NCBI RefSeq assembly: GCF_009498215.1
Contig: NZ_CP043498.1
Span: 2,882,501-2,946,500, forward strand
Source: Rhizobium grahamii
GTDB taxonomy: Bacteria > Pseudomonadota > Alphaproteobacteria > Rhizobiales > Rhizobiaceae
Direction: 5' to 3'
DNA: 64,000 nucleotides
Part shown: in pieces, positions 1 to 8,501 of the stretch
How the letters are laid out: each line of letters starts with the position of its first letter
How positions within the stretch are numbered: position 1 is the stretch's first letter
Notes under the pieces: model-generated
What the model saw: only the letters and a program-made list of their open reading frames with translations
Told to the model about the DNA's origin: nothing
Databases searched by the model: none
Made by a program: the position numbers and the translations under genes

Positions 1-833
1 GCGTGCACGGCGCTCTCAGGCTTCGGCAGATAGGCAGCATTGGCCGCAAAAAGAACGCCCGATGTGCCGAGCGACACGAAGGCCGCGCCGTCGCTGACCG
101 TGCCCATGCCGCAGGCGGAGGCCGCGTTATCGCCAGCGCCGCCGGCAACGACGACGCTTCCAGTAATACCCCATTGGCCGGCCAGCTCGCCGCGCAGCTT
201 GCCGCCCTGCTCCGTGCCCTCGATCAGGTGCGGCATCTGCTTTTCATCGAGACCGGTTGCCGCAAGCAGCTCGGAGGACCAGGCACGCTTGCCGGTATCG
301 AGCCAGGAGGTGCCGGCTGAATCCGACATTTCGGAGATGTGCTCGCCGGTCAGCCAGAGACGCAGGTAGTCCTTCGGCAGCAGCACCTTGGCTACCTTGG
401 CGAAAATCGCGGGCTCATGCTTGGCGACCCAGGCAAGCTTCGGCGCGGTGAAGCCGGGGAAAACGATGTTGCCGGTCAGCTTGCGGAAGCGCGGATCGGA
501 ATCCAGCGCAGCCGCTTCGACGTAGGAGCGCGTATCGTTCCAGAGAATGCAGGGGCGTAGCACCTTGTCGTCGGCATCGAGCAGCGTCGCGCCATGCATC
601 TGGCCGGAAAGGCCGATGCCCTTCACAACAGCCAGCTCCTTCGAATGTTTTGCCTTCAGGCCGGCAACCGCCTCTTCCGTCGCGCGGATCCAGTGCGAGG
701 GCTCCTGCTCCGACCAGCCGGAATGCGGGCGCGAAACGTCGAGCGAACCATTGGCCGAACCGATGATCTTCTGATCGCCATCGATCAGCATGGCTTTGAC
801 GCCGGAGGTTCCGAGATCGAGACCCAGATACAT
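1..833 (-). CDS. xylB: Xylulokinase, 5' part only (runs off the left edge)
   Basis: Phosphorylates D-xylulose to xylulose 5-phosphate, the step after xylose isomerase that feeds the pentose phosphate pathway; cytoplasmic. About 277 N-terminal codons are present of a family length near 485. The protein starts MYLGLDLGTSGVKAMLIDGD, the FGGY ATP-binding loop. It contains GLSGQMHGATLLD near residue 75, typical of xylulokinase, and AGGAGDNAAS near residue 230 with the catalytic Asp. The stop lies outside the window. It follows the LacI-type gene by 18 bp on the same strand, so the two are probably cotranscribed and xylose-responsive (inference). Confidence 0.93.
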   Translation of the reverse strand, partial: MYLGLDLGTSGVKAMLIDGDQKIIGSANGSLDVSRPHSGWSEQEPSHWIRATEEAVAGLKAKHSKELAVVKGIGLSGQMHGATLLDADDKVLRPCILWNDTRSYVEAAALDSDPRFRKLTGNIVFPGFTAPKLAWVAKHEPAIFAKVAKVLLPKDYLRLWLTGEHISEMSDSAGTSWLDTGKRAWSSELLAATGLDEKQMPHLIEGTEQGGKLRGELAGQWGITGSVVVAGGAGDNAASACGMGTVSDGAAFVSLGTSGVLFAANAAYLPKPESAVH

Positions 834-851
834 GTGTTTCTCCCTTTGCCG

Positions 852-1877
852 TTACGGCAGATTGTCTTTTAGAAAAATGTCGAGGCGGATGCGTTCCTGC
901 GCCTCGATGACGGCAAGCCCGTCCGCCTTCGCCTTGAGGACGCGGATGGCGCTGCGCACCTCATGGCCCGCATCCTGGTTGAGAATTGCGTCAATCGTGC
1001 CATCGAGCAGCGCGGCGCGCGTATGGGCAGTCAACTCATGGGCAACGACCGTCAGCGACCGATCGACCGCCTTTTCCTTCAGCGCCCTGATCAGACCGCG
1101 GTTGCCGGCGCCGAGACTGTAGACCCCGACGATGCCGCTTTTCTTCGACAGTGCGTCCGCGACCAGCATATGCGCCATATCAGGATCGTCGCGGCCTTCG
1201 ATCACGGGCAGAATCGAGAGCAATGGAAACTCCGCCGCGATGACGGCCGCGAAACCCTCTAGGCGTTCGCGATGGTCGCGCACAAGCATCGAGCCGGCGA
1301 GAACCGCGATCTCGCCCTTGGCGCTGCCGAGGAAACGCCCAAGCAGCCGTGCTGCAGTACGGCCGGCCGCAATGTTGTCGACGCCGGCATAGTGATGGCG
1401 CTGCGAGCCGGTGAGATCCGAAACCAGCGTCACGACAGGAATGCCGTCCTGTACCAGACGGTCGACGGCATCGCGCACATCAGGCGCGTCGGTCGCGACA
1501 AGCGCGATCCCCGAAGGCCGTTCCTCTCCAAGCTGGTCCAATATCTGCACCAGCGCGCCTGGATCGAACGCTGGCACTTCGACCGTTCTGATGTTCGTTC
1601 GCTCCACCGACGAGCGCGCAACGGCAGCACGCACCTCGTCGTTCAGCCCATGCATAAAGGAGTTGTCGCTGGCCGGCAGGATGAAGACGAATGAGTAGGT
1701 CCGGCCCTTGGCGAGGTTGGCGGCAGCAACGTCCCTGACATAGCCAATCTCGCGAATGGCTCTCTCGACCTTCTCGCGCGTGACATGACGCACGCCCGGC
1801 CGCTGGTTCAAAACCCGGTCGACCGTCGCCAGACTGACACCTGCCGCAGCAGCGATATCGTGGACTGTTGGCCTCAT
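852..1877 (-). CDS. LacI-family transcriptional regulator (probable xylose-locus regulator)
   Basis: 341 residues. The N-terminal LacI helix-turn-helix (TVHDIAAAAGVSLATVDRVL, about residues 4-23) and hinge are followed by a periplasmic-binding-protein-like effector domain. The start at 1877 is chosen because AGGAGGAGAG lies directly upstream of that ATG; an in-frame start ten codons earlier at 1907 has no such site. The gene sits 18 bp upstream of xylB on the same strand, so its ligand is probably xylose or a related sugar (inference). A near-consensus LacI operator lies about 55 bp upstream of the start and suggests autoregulation of the regulator-xylB unit. Confidence 0.9.
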   Translation of the reverse strand: MRPTVHDIAAAAGVSLATVDRVLNQRPGVRHVTREKVERAIREIGYVRDVAAANLAKGRTYSFVFILPASDNSFMHGLNDEVRAAVARSSVERTNIRTVEVPAFDPGALVQILDQLGEERPSGIALVATDAPDVRDAVDRLVQDGIPVVTLVSDLTGSQRHHYAGVDNIAAGRTAARLLGRFLGSAKGEIAVLAGSMLVRDHRERLEGFAAVIAAEFPLLSILPVIEGRDDPDMAHMLVADALSKKSGIVGVYSLGAGNRGLIRALKEKAVDRSLTVVAHELTAHTRAALLDGTIDAILNQDAGHEVRSAIRVLKAKADGLAVIEAQERIRLDIFLKDNLP

Positions 1878-1931
1878 CTCTCCTCCTGAGGAGACCTTTA
1901 GCTCCAAATTTGATGTACGTAAATCAAAATC

Positions 1932-1945
1932 TGCAAACGCTTCCG
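1932..1945. promoter_or_regulatory. Putative LacI-family operator
   Basis: TGCAAACGCTTCCG matches the general LacI/GalR operator pattern TGnAAnCGnTTnCA at every fixed position except the last. It lies upstream of the LacI gene start at 1877, where an autoregulatory site would be expected. Binding is inferred. Confidence 0.55.
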
Positions 1946-1972
1946 TTCACGTCAAAAATTCCCGCAAAAGCA

Positions 1973-2002
1973 AAGGCCGGCGCGGGATGCCCGGCCGGCC
2001 TT
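1973..2002 (-). terminator. Putative terminator after emrB
   Basis: Perfect 9-bp inverted repeat (AAGGCCGGC ... GCCGGCCTT) just past the emrB stop. On the minus strand the right arm runs into TTTGCTTTTG, a modest U-rich tail. Confidence 0.6.
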
Positions 2003-2023
2003 CATCGTGGAAATAACGAGCGA

Positions 2024-3616
2024 TCAGTGACCTCCGCCACCACCGCCTCCGCCTTGCGGCGCAGGCTTGTCGAGCATCGCAACCCCGAGGATCATCGCCA
2101 TGAAGAGCACCGTCAGCATCAGGAAGATATCGCTGAACGAAAGGACGACTGCCTGCTTCGTCGCAATTCCGACCATCTGCTTGATGGCGACAGCGGCACC
2201 GTCCATTCCGTAGGTGTTGTAGTTTGCCGTCATGTTGTTCATCTGATCGATCGCGGCCGGATTACCCCAATGCACATTCTCGCGCAGCCGCTCGTAGTGC
2301 ACGTCCTGCCGGTTCGTCAGCACCGTGTTGATGATGGCAAGACCGACGGCGCCGCCAAGGTTACGCGTGAGGTTGAAGAGACCGGACGCGCCGCGCATGC
2401 GCGCAGGCGGCATTGTTCCGAGCGCAATGTTGTTGATCGGCACCATGCACATCATCAGACCGAAACCGCGGAATACCTGCGGAATGAACAACTCGTAGAA
2501 GTCCCAATCCTGCGTCAGGTTCGTCATGATATAGGTGCCGGCCGCAAAGCTCGCGAAGCCGATCACCATCATCAGCCGCAGGTCCATCTTCGCCGACAGC
2601 TTGCCGGCGATCGGCGCCGTGAAGAACATCGCCAGACCCGAGACGAACATCGTCTCGCCGATCATCAGCGAGTCATAGCCACGGATACGTCCGAGATAGA
2701 CCGGATAGATATAGGTCAGGCCATAGAGGCCAATACCCATGACGAACGAGAACACCGAGCCGAAGGCGAAGTTTCGGTTCGTGAAGGCCCTAAGGTCGAC
2801 AACCGGGAATTCAACGGTGAAAGCCCGGTAGAAGAACACGATCGCGGCAATCGCCGAAGCAATGGCGCCGATGAAGATGTAGCTGTCGTTGAACCAGTCG
2901 TTCGAGTTGCCCTCTTCCAGCACGTATTCAAGCGCACCGAGGAAGACGCCCATTGAGATCAGGCCCCACCAGTCGAACTTCTTGATCAGCGAGAATTCCG
3001 GCTTGTCGAAATCGATGAAGTTCCAGGTGACGATCGTGACGATGATGCCCGGGATGATGTTGACGAGGAACAGCCAGTGCCAGGAGAAAGCATGGCTGAG
3101 ATAGCCGCCGACCGTCGGACCGATGGTTGGCGCCAGCGTCGCGATCAGGCCGATGATCGGCGAAACAATGCTGCGCTTGGAGGGCGGGAAGATCGTGAAG
3201 GCTGCAGCGAAGACCGAAGGGATCATGCCGCCACCGATAAAGCCCTGAATGGCGCGATAGACGATCATCTGGTCGATGTTGGTGGCCGTCGCGCAGAGGA
3301 CGCTCGAAAGCGTGAAGCCCGCTGCGGAGATCGCAAACAGGTAGCGCGTCGAGACGATGCGTGCGAGCGTACCTGATAGCGGGATCATGATGACTTCCGC
3401 GATCAGGTAGGATGTCTGCACCCAGCCGATTTCATCCGAACCGGCACTAAGGCCGGCCTGGATCTCGGCAAGCGATGCCGATACGATCTGAATGTCTAGG
3501 ATCGACATGAACATGCCAAGCACCATCGCGAAGAACGCGATGAGCTTGCGCGGATCCATGTGGTCCGCGGCCGCTGGAGCGGCCGGGATTGTTCCAACTG
3601 TTGCGCTGCCGGCCAT
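2024..3616 (-). CDS. emrB: EmrB-type MFS multidrug efflux permease (DHA2 family)
   Basis: 530 residues, a 14-helix inner-membrane proton antiporter of the EmrB/QacA type that expels hydrophobic compounds through the EmrA adaptor. Early helices contain the family-typical stretch MFMSILDIQIVSASLAEIQ (about residues 36-54) and IGWVQTSYLIAEVIMIPLSG. It starts 20 bp downstream of emrA with GAGGTAGG before the ATG, so the two form an operon. In S. meliloti the homologous EmrAB pump is flavonoid-inducible and repressed by EmrR; gene order here agrees. An odd feature is the C-terminus, which ends in eight consecutive glycines and a histidine. Confidence 0.92.
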   Translation of the reverse strand: MAGSATVGTIPAAPAAADHMDPRKLIAFFAMVLGMFMSILDIQIVSASLAEIQAGLSAGSDEIGWVQTSYLIAEVIMIPLSGTLARIVSTRYLFAISAAGFTLSSVLCATATNIDQMIVYRAIQGFIGGGMIPSVFAAAFTIFPPSKRSIVSPIIGLIATLAPTIGPTVGGYLSHAFSWHWLFLVNIIPGIIVTIVTWNFIDFDKPEFSLIKKFDWWGLISMGVFLGALEYVLEEGNSNDWFNDSYIFIGAIASAIAAIVFFYRAFTVEFPVVDLRAFTNRNFAFGSVFSFVMGIGLYGLTYIYPVYLGRIRGYDSLMIGETMFVSGLAMFFTAPIAGKLSAKMDLRLMMVIGFASFAAGTYIMTNLTQDWDFYELFIPQVFRGFGLMMCMVPINNIALGTMPPARMRGASGLFNLTRNLGGAVGLAIINTVLTNRQDVHYERLRENVHWGNPAAIDQMNNMTANYNTYGMDGAAVAIKQMVGIATKQAVVLSFSDIFLMLTVLFMAMILGVAMLDKPAPQGGGGGGGGH

Positions 3617-3636
3617 GGGCCTACCTCGTCAGGATA

Positions 3637-4833
3637 TTACTTGCCGGCATCCGGCGCGGTGCGCGTGTCGACATCGACAACAACGCTGAGACCAGCACGC
3701 AGGCGGCCGCTGTCGAGAGCATCCTGCGGCAGCAGAATACGAACCGGCACGCGCTGGATGATCTTCGTGAAGTTGCCCGTCGCATTTTCAGGCGGCAGCA
3801 GCGAGAAGACCGAACCGGAAGCCGGCGAGATCGAGTCGACCGTGCCGACGATCGGATGATCGTCATAGGCATCGACGTGCACGTTGACCTTCGAGCCCGG
3901 GACCAGATGCTGGATCTGCGTTTCCTTGAAATTGGCGTCGATATAGAGCTGGCGGACAGGGACGAGCGCCATCAGACGCTGGCCGGGCGATACCAGATCG
4001 CCTTCCTGAACCGAGCGATTGCCAACCACGCCGTCATAAGGCGCCTTCAGCACCGTGAAGGAGAGATCGCGGGCAGCCTTGTCACGGGCCAGTTCGAGCT
4101 GACGGATCGTGCCTTCGGCTTCCCGGCGCTGGGCCTGGAGAAGCGTGACGTTGGCGTGAGCCGATGCGATTGCTGCATCGCCGCCGACGAGATTTGCCTT
4201 GGCCTGATCGAGCGAAATGTTCGCGGCATCGAGATTAGCCGTCGTGCCGACCGACTTCGACTGCAGTTCGGCAGCACGGGTCTGGGTGATCTGCGCGCCG
4301 CGGACGGTGGCTTGCAGCGCAGTCTTCTGGGCTTCGGCCTGGTCAAGACTTGCCTCTCCACCGGCGATCTGGGCATCGATGCGCTGCAGCGACAGCTTTT
4401 CGGTGTCGAGAGACGCGACGGCCTGATCGAGGGCGAGCTTGTAGTCGCCATCGTCGAGGGTGGCGAGCACGTCACCAGCCTTGACCTTCTGGTTGGCCAC
4501 GACGTTCACCTTGGCGACATAGCCGGTAACCTTCGGCGAGATCGTCGCAATGTCGCCCTGGATATAGGCGTCATCGGTGGAGACGAGGAAACGGCCGGTG
4601 GTCCACCAGTCGTAGCCGTACCATGCGGCACCAGCGAGCAAAGCAAGACCGATGATCGGCAGCGCGAGGCTACGCTTCTTCTTCTTTTCCGCGGGAGCAG
4701 TCTTTGCATCCGCAGGTGCCTGCGGTGAGCGCGGCGCTTCTGCGGTTGGAACGACTGCTTCCTGAGCCTTGCCTTCGGTATCATCGTTCTCGGTGACGAT
4801 ACGGGCAACGGTGGCTTTTGGACTGGACGACAT
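3637..4833 (-). CDS. emrA: EmrA-type membrane fusion protein (HlyD family)
   Basis: 398 residues. A cytoplasmic N-terminus is followed by one membrane segment at about residues 53-70 (RSLALPIIGLALLAGAAWYG), a biotinyl-lipoyl-like domain (VSTDDAYIQGDIATISPKVT), a long helical hairpin rich in Ala, Gln and Glu, and the second half of the lipoyl/beta-barrel domain. Links the EmrB permease to the outer-membrane channel across the periplasm. First gene of the emrAB operon. Divergent from emrR across a 155-bp region with two palindromes, so repression by EmrR is likely (inference supported by the S. meliloti precedent). The ribosome binding site is weak. Confidence 0.91.
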   Translation of the reverse strand: MSSSPKATVARIVTENDDTEGKAQEAVVPTAEAPRSPQAPADAKTAPAEKKKKRSLALPIIGLALLAGAAWYGYDWWTTGRFLVSTDDAYIQGDIATISPKVTGYVAKVNVVANQKVKAGDVLATLDDGDYKLALDQAVASLDTEKLSLQRIDAQIAGGEASLDQAEAQKTALQATVRGAQITQTRAAELQSKSVGTTANLDAANISLDQAKANLVGGDAAIASAHANVTLLQAQRREAEGTIRQLELARDKAARDLSFTVLKAPYDGVVGNRSVQEGDLVSPGQRLMALVPVRQLYIDANFKETQIQHLVPGSKVNVHVDAYDDHPIVGTVDSISPASGSVFSLLPPENATGNFTKIIQRVPVRILLPQDALDSGRLRAGLSVVVDVDTRTAPDAGK

Positions 4834-4868
4834 GGGCGACTACCGGTAAATCGAGTGAAATTTAATCG

Positions 4869-4890
4869 AACTGAACGGTTCGGTTCAGTT
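4869..4890. promoter_or_regulatory. Putative EmrR operator 1
   Basis: Inverted repeat AACTGAAC-6 bp-GTTCAGTT in the emrA-emrR intergenic region, nearer emrA. Its core CGAAC/GTTCG half-sites resemble the second palindrome at 4925-4944. Confidence 0.6.
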
Positions 4891-4924
4891 GACATAGAGC
4901 CTTTTTACATTCATATCAAGATGT

Positions 4925-4944
4925 ATCGAACCACGTGGTTCGAT
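4925..4944. promoter_or_regulatory. Putative EmrR operator 2 (perfect 20-bp palindrome)
   Basis: ATCGAACCAC is followed immediately by its exact reverse complement GTGGTTCGAT. This size and symmetry are typical for TetR dimers. It lies 45 bp before the emrR start, so it may control emrR itself as well as emrA. Confidence 0.65.
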
Positions 4945-4988
4945 TTTATTAACGAAACATTCGCAATTGCGGATATGGTTAAGGAGCT

Positions 4989-5657
4989 ATGACAGAGCTT
5001 TCCGACACGCGCGCAGACGATTACCCTGCGACTGGCGGCCGATGGGCTGCCGGTGAAGATCCCGCCAAACGCAAGCAAATTCTCGACGGCGCCCGCCGCG
5101 TTTTCATGAAGCTTGGCTTTGATGCCGCAAGCATGAACGATGTAACGCGCGAGGCTGGAGTTTCAAAGGGAACGCTCTACGTCTACTTCGCCAACAAGGA
5201 AGAGCTGTTCACTGCAATGATGGAAAGCGAGCGCGCTGCCTTCATCGCCAGTGTGCGCAGTGCCTTGACTGAATCCGGCGATCCCGATGTGGCGCTGCAT
5301 GATTTCGGCCTGACCTTCGTCCGCCATATCACCGAAGACAAGGTGATCAACGCGATGCGCATCGTGATCGGCGTGCGCGACCGCATGCCACACCTCTGTC
5401 AACGCTTCTTCACCGGACCGGAAAACATCCGGACCGTGTTGAAGGACTTCCTGGCGGCCCAGGTCGAGGCGGGCCGCTTCGAGATCGACGACATCGAGTT
5501 GGCCGCCCGCCAGTTCCTCGAGCTTTGCAGCGGCAGCTTCTTCAAGCTGCGCCTGTTTGGCGATATGGACGCCCCTCCTCCGCGCGAGGAGATGGACCGC
5601 GTCGTCAATGGCGCTATCCGCGTATTCACCGCCGCCTACGGCGCCAGGAAGGCCTGA
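4989..5657 (+). CDS. emrR: TetR-family repressor EmrR
   Basis: 222 residues. The TetR DNA-binding domain is at about residues 28-75, with recognition region VTREAGVSKGTLYVYFANKE. The C-terminal helical ligand-binding domain resembles the TetR_C/AcrR type. AAGGAG lies just before the ATG. Divergent from emrAB, with two inverted repeats between. By analogy with S. meliloti EmrR it probably represses emrAB and is released by flavonoids or related aromatic compounds; the ligand is inferred, not visible in the sequence. Confidence 0.9.
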   Translation: MTELSDTRADDYPATGGRWAAGEDPAKRKQILDGARRVFMKLGFDAASMNDVTREAGVSKGTLYVYFANKEELFTAMMESERAAFIASVRSALTESGDPDVALHDFGLTFVRHITEDKVINAMRIVIGVRDRMPHLCQRFFTGPENIRTVLKDFLAAQVEAGRFEIDDIELAARQFLELCSGSFFKLRLFGDMDAPPPREEMDRVVNGAIRVFTAAYGARKA

Positions 5658-5763
5658 GTCCCGCCCTTTGATTTCTCCCGCCATTCCAGCAGAATCCCGC
5701 AACCGGGATCAAGCGCGGCTTGCTGGCCTTCGCTAGAAAGGACCTGCAGCCAAGGGAGAAGGA

Positions 5764-6603
5764 ATGAGTGCAGTCGGACGTGCGATCTGGTTCATCGAAA
5801 GTCATTTCGGCAACGACATCTCGCTCGAAGAGATTTCGGACGTCGCCGGCCTTTCGCGCTACCACCTGTCGCGCGTTTTCGGCCTCGCAACCGGCCACTC
5901 GATCAGCAGCTATATGAGAGCCCGCCGCCTGAGTGCGGCGGCGCGGCGACTGGTCGATCAGCCGGAAAGCATTCTCGAGGTTGCCCTTGATGCGGGCTAT
6001 GGCTCGCACGAGGCATTCACCCGTGCCTTTCGCGACCAGTTCGGCGTTACGCCGGAGATGGTTCGCAAGCAGGGGCACACGCGCAACCTCGCACTTATGG
6101 AGCCTATCCGCATGGACCCCGCTCGCCTTCCCGAACTTGAACCGCCACGTTTCGAAACCCTGCCGTCGATGCTATTGGCCGGCTTGCAGGAGACCTACGC
6201 CTATGGCGGCAATGCGGCGATCCCCTCCCTCTGGCAAAAATTCAACATCCACTTCGGCAACATTCCCGGCCAGATCGGCAATGTCGCTTACGGCGTCTGC
6301 ACGCATATCGAAGGCGAAGCCGAAAAGTTCCGCTACATGGCGGCAGTGGCGGTCGACGACCGCAGCGACCTGCCGACCGGCTTCGCAACCCTGAAGATAC
6401 CGGGGCAACGCTATGCCGTCTTTGCCCATCGCGGCCATGTGTCCGGCATTCCGGCAACGATGCATCGGATTTTCGGGGAATGGATGCCGAACGCCGGCAT
6501 CGAATTCGGCAACCTGCCCGACATGTTCGAGCGCTACGACGAGCGTTTCGATCCCCACACCGGCATGGGCCTGACGGAAATCTGGATTCCTGTCAGGGAA
6601 TAA
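5764..6603 (+). CDS. AraC-family regulator with C-terminal GyrI-like effector domain
   Basis: 279 residues. The N-terminal AraC double helix-turn-helix covers about residues 5-100, with ISLEEISDVAGLSRYHLSRV and the second HTH region ending FRDQFGVTPEMVRKQ. The rest (about 120-279) is a GyrI/Rob-like small-molecule-binding domain, ending GMGLTEIWIPV. This architecture (MarA/Rob-like) usually senses amphipathic compounds and activates stress or efflux genes. AAGGAGAAGG lies directly before the ATG. It is 106 bp downstream of emrR on the same strand, so a link with the efflux pump is possible but unproven. Confidence 0.88.
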   Translation: MSAVGRAIWFIESHFGNDISLEEISDVAGLSRYHLSRVFGLATGHSISSYMRARRLSAAARRLVDQPESILEVALDAGYGSHEAFTRAFRDQFGVTPEMVRKQGHTRNLALMEPIRMDPARLPELEPPRFETLPSMLLAGLQETYAYGGNAAIPSLWQKFNIHFGNIPGQIGNVAYGVCTHIEGEAEKFRYMAAVAVDDRSDLPTGFATLKIPGQRYAVFAHRGHVSGIPATMHRIFGEWMPNAGIEFGNLPDMFERYDERFDPHTGMGLTEIWIPVRE

Positions 6604-6622
6604 AACCCGTCCTGCTTTCGTA

Positions 6623-6695
6623 TATCCCCTTGCGCGCTTGCCAAGGCAGGCCGCGTCCGTACATTGCGAGCGTCGAATTGTGACGCAAGGGGATA
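6623..6695 (+). promoter_or_regulatory. Structured leader sequestering the TerC ribosome binding site
   Basis: TATCCCCTTGCG (6623-6634) is the exact reverse complement of CGCAAGGGGATA (6684-6695), and the second copy contains the AAGGGGAT ribosome binding site of the TerC gene (ATG at 6703). Inside it, CGCTTGC (6635-6641) can pair with GCGAGCG (6666-6672) using one G-U pair, leaving an 11-nt bulge. If transcribed, the RNA would hide the Shine-Dalgarno sequence. TerC-family genes in other bacteria are often under the yybP-ykoY manganese riboswitch, but I do not recognise that consensus here. Function is inference. Confidence 0.55.
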
Positions 6696-6702
6696 AACGT
6701 CG

Positions 6703-7452
6703 ATGGAAGATATCATGATACTCGTTCAGGACCCGGCCGCCTGGGTGGCCCTCGTCACCCTTGTGGTGATGGAAGTGGTCCTCGGGATCGACAATCTGAT
6801 CTTCATCTCCATTCTTACCAACAAGCTTCCGCCCGAGCACCGCGAGAAGGCCCGCAAGATCGGCATCGGTCTTGCACTCATCATGCGCCTTGCCCTCCTC
6901 GGCACCGTTGCCTGGATCGTCAAGCTGACGACGCCGGTCTTCGAATTGTTCGGCCACGGCTTTTCCTGGAAGGACCTCATCCTCATCGCCGGCGGTCTCT
7001 TCCTGCTCTGGAAGGCAACGAAGGAAATCCACCACAACGTCGATCCGGCCGATCACAACGAGGACTTCATCGGCAAGACGGTGACGACAGGCTTTGCCGC
7101 TGCAATCGGCCAGATCCTGATCCTCGACCTCGTTTTCTCGGTGGACAGCATCATCACCGCAGTCGGCATGACACCTCACCTGCCGATCATGATCATCGCC
7201 GTGATTGCCGCCGTGACCGTGATGCTTGTCGCCGCCACGCCGCTTGCCAACTTCATCGAGCGCAATCCGACGATCGTCATGCTGGCGCTCGCCTTCCTGA
7301 TGATGATCGGCACGACCCTGATCGCCGAAGGCATGGGCTTCCATGTTCCGAAGGGTTACGTCTACGCCGCGATGGCATTCTCGGCGCTGGTCGAAATACT
7401 GAACATGCTGGCCCGCAATGCGCGCCAGCGGAAGAAGCAGGCCGGCCGCTAA
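6703..7452 (+). CDS. TerC-family integral membrane protein
   Basis: 249 residues with about seven membrane helices. It carries the two hallmark TerC acidic motifs: [14 protein letters not shown] (about residues 27-40) and [14 protein letters not shown] (about 144-157). Family members are implicated in metal-ion (Mn2+) efflux, metalation of exported proteins or tellurite resistance; the substrate cannot be read from the sequence. The ATG is preceded by AAGGGGATAA, which lies in a perfect 12-bp inverted repeat, so translation is probably controlled by leader structure. Ends convergently with the dioxygenase gene at a shared hairpin. Confidence 0.9.
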   Translation: MEDIMILVQDPAAWVALVTLVVMEVVLGIDNLIFISILTNKLPPEHREKARKIGIGLALIMRLALLGTVAWIVKLTTPVFELFGHGFSWKDLILIAGGLFLLWKATKEIHHNVDPADHNEDFIGKTVTTGFAAAIGQILILDLVFSVDSIITAVGMTPHLPIMIIAVIAAVTVMLVAATPLANFIERNPTIVMLALAFLMMIGTTLIAEGMGFHVPKGYVYAAMAFSALVEILNMLARNARQRKKQAGR

Positions 7453-7460
7453 GCCGACAA

Positions 7461-7484
7461 AGGCGCGGCTTCACGGCCGCGCCT
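7461..7484. terminator. Putative bidirectional terminator between TerC and dioxygenase genes
   Basis: Perfect 9-bp stem AGGCGCGGC/GCCGCGCCT with a 6-nt loop, between the convergent gene ends at 7452 and 7483. U-tracts are poor, so efficiency is uncertain. Confidence 0.5.
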
Positions 7485-8409
7485 AAAGCATGTCGCCAAG
7501 GCTCCAGTGATTGCTCCAGCGTGCGTCGATCTCGTCTTCGACGTTCTGGTAGCGAATATCGGTCGAGAGCCTGATCAAGTTCGCGGCACTCTGGTTCGTC
7601 GTCGCCGCGTGGATCATGTAGGGGCTGTGCAGGACGACATCCCCGGCCTCGTAATCCGCGACAAGCCAGCGCGTGTCGAAACGCTCGGCCATATCGGGCA
7701 GATCCTTCGAAACCCAGCCACCCTCCGTCATGTTGCGGTTGAAGGCGCTGATCTTCTCCTCAGCCGAGAGGCCGAGGCTCTTTCTCGCGAACTCGTCCTC
7801 CATGCGGCTGCCGATCGCGTGTGATCCCTCGAGATAGACGAGGCCCCCCATATCGACGGGCGTGTCGCCGATCGGAATCCAGGCCGTCACCAGACGGCTG
7901 GTACCGCCGCGCAGATAGACGAGATCATAGTGGGCGGGGGTCGCCGTGGTCGTGCCGGGCAAGGTGAAACGCATGATCTTCCGCTTGTGCAGATAGGAGA
8001 TGCCGGAGAGGAACGCATCCATGAACCGCGCAAGCTGTGGCTGCGTGCAGAAGCCTTCGAACGCGACGGAACGGACAAGCGACATCAGGATTCGATCGAC
8101 CTGCGACTTCTCCGGCGATTGCGACGCGGCAAGACCCAGTATCGGATCCGAGCCCTCCTCGATTAGCCCGGCTGCGGCGAGGTGCGAAAACACCCAGCCA
8201 CGAAATTCGAGGACGTCGCTACGCTTCAGGAAGCCCTTCAGCCAGACATAGCCGTGCTCTTCATAGAGAGACCGGATCGCCTCTAGGCCAATTCCCGGAT
8301 CGGTCGGAACCAGCCGGCCCATCCGATGTGGTGCGGCCGACAGAACCTTGCCGTTTGCAATCAAGTCGCTCGGCAGACCGGTTTCAGCCTTCAGCGCCGT
8401 ACTTGACAT
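7483..8409 (-). CDS. Phytanoyl-CoA dioxygenase-family protein
   Basis: 308 residues, a PhyH-type non-haem Fe(II)/2-oxoglutarate oxygenase. The likely iron facial triad is HYD in TPAHYDLVYLRGG and the distal His in SPYMIHAATTN; the Arg of LIRLSTDIRYQ would bind 2-oxoglutarate. The start at 8409 is preceded by GGGAG; an upstream in-frame start at 8463 has no good site. Substrate unknown. The gene is divergent from an AraC regulator 92 bp away, which is probably its regulator. Confidence 0.82.
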   Translation of the reverse strand: MSSTALKAETGLPSDLIANGKVLSAAPHRMGRLVPTDPGIGLEAIRSLYEEHGYVWLKGFLKRSDVLEFRGWVFSHLAAAGLIEEGSDPILGLAASQSPEKSQVDRILMSLVRSVAFEGFCTQPQLARFMDAFLSGISYLHKRKIMRFTLPGTTTATPAHYDLVYLRGGTSRLVTAWIPIGDTPVDMGGLVYLEGSHAIGSRMEDEFARKSLGLSAEEKISAFNRNMTEGGWVSKDLPDMAERFDTRWLVADYEAGDVVLHSPYMIHAATTNQSAANLIRLSTDIRYQNVEDEIDARWSNHWSLGDML

Positions 8410-8501
8410 TTCGATCACTCCCAAGACGAATATCTTTACCCACACTGACTGATAACGCAGCACTCCTCCATGGAGAGAACGGCAATCTGGACTTTTCGCT
8501 C

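Noticed and set aside
5694..5709. ATCCCG/CGGGAT hairpin after emrR
   Set aside because: Only 6 bp and no T-tract; not enough for a terminator call.
6604..6702. yybP-ykoY riboswitch before the TerC gene
   Set aside because: The characteristic conserved loops are not visible; only the RBS-sequestering inverted repeat can be supported.
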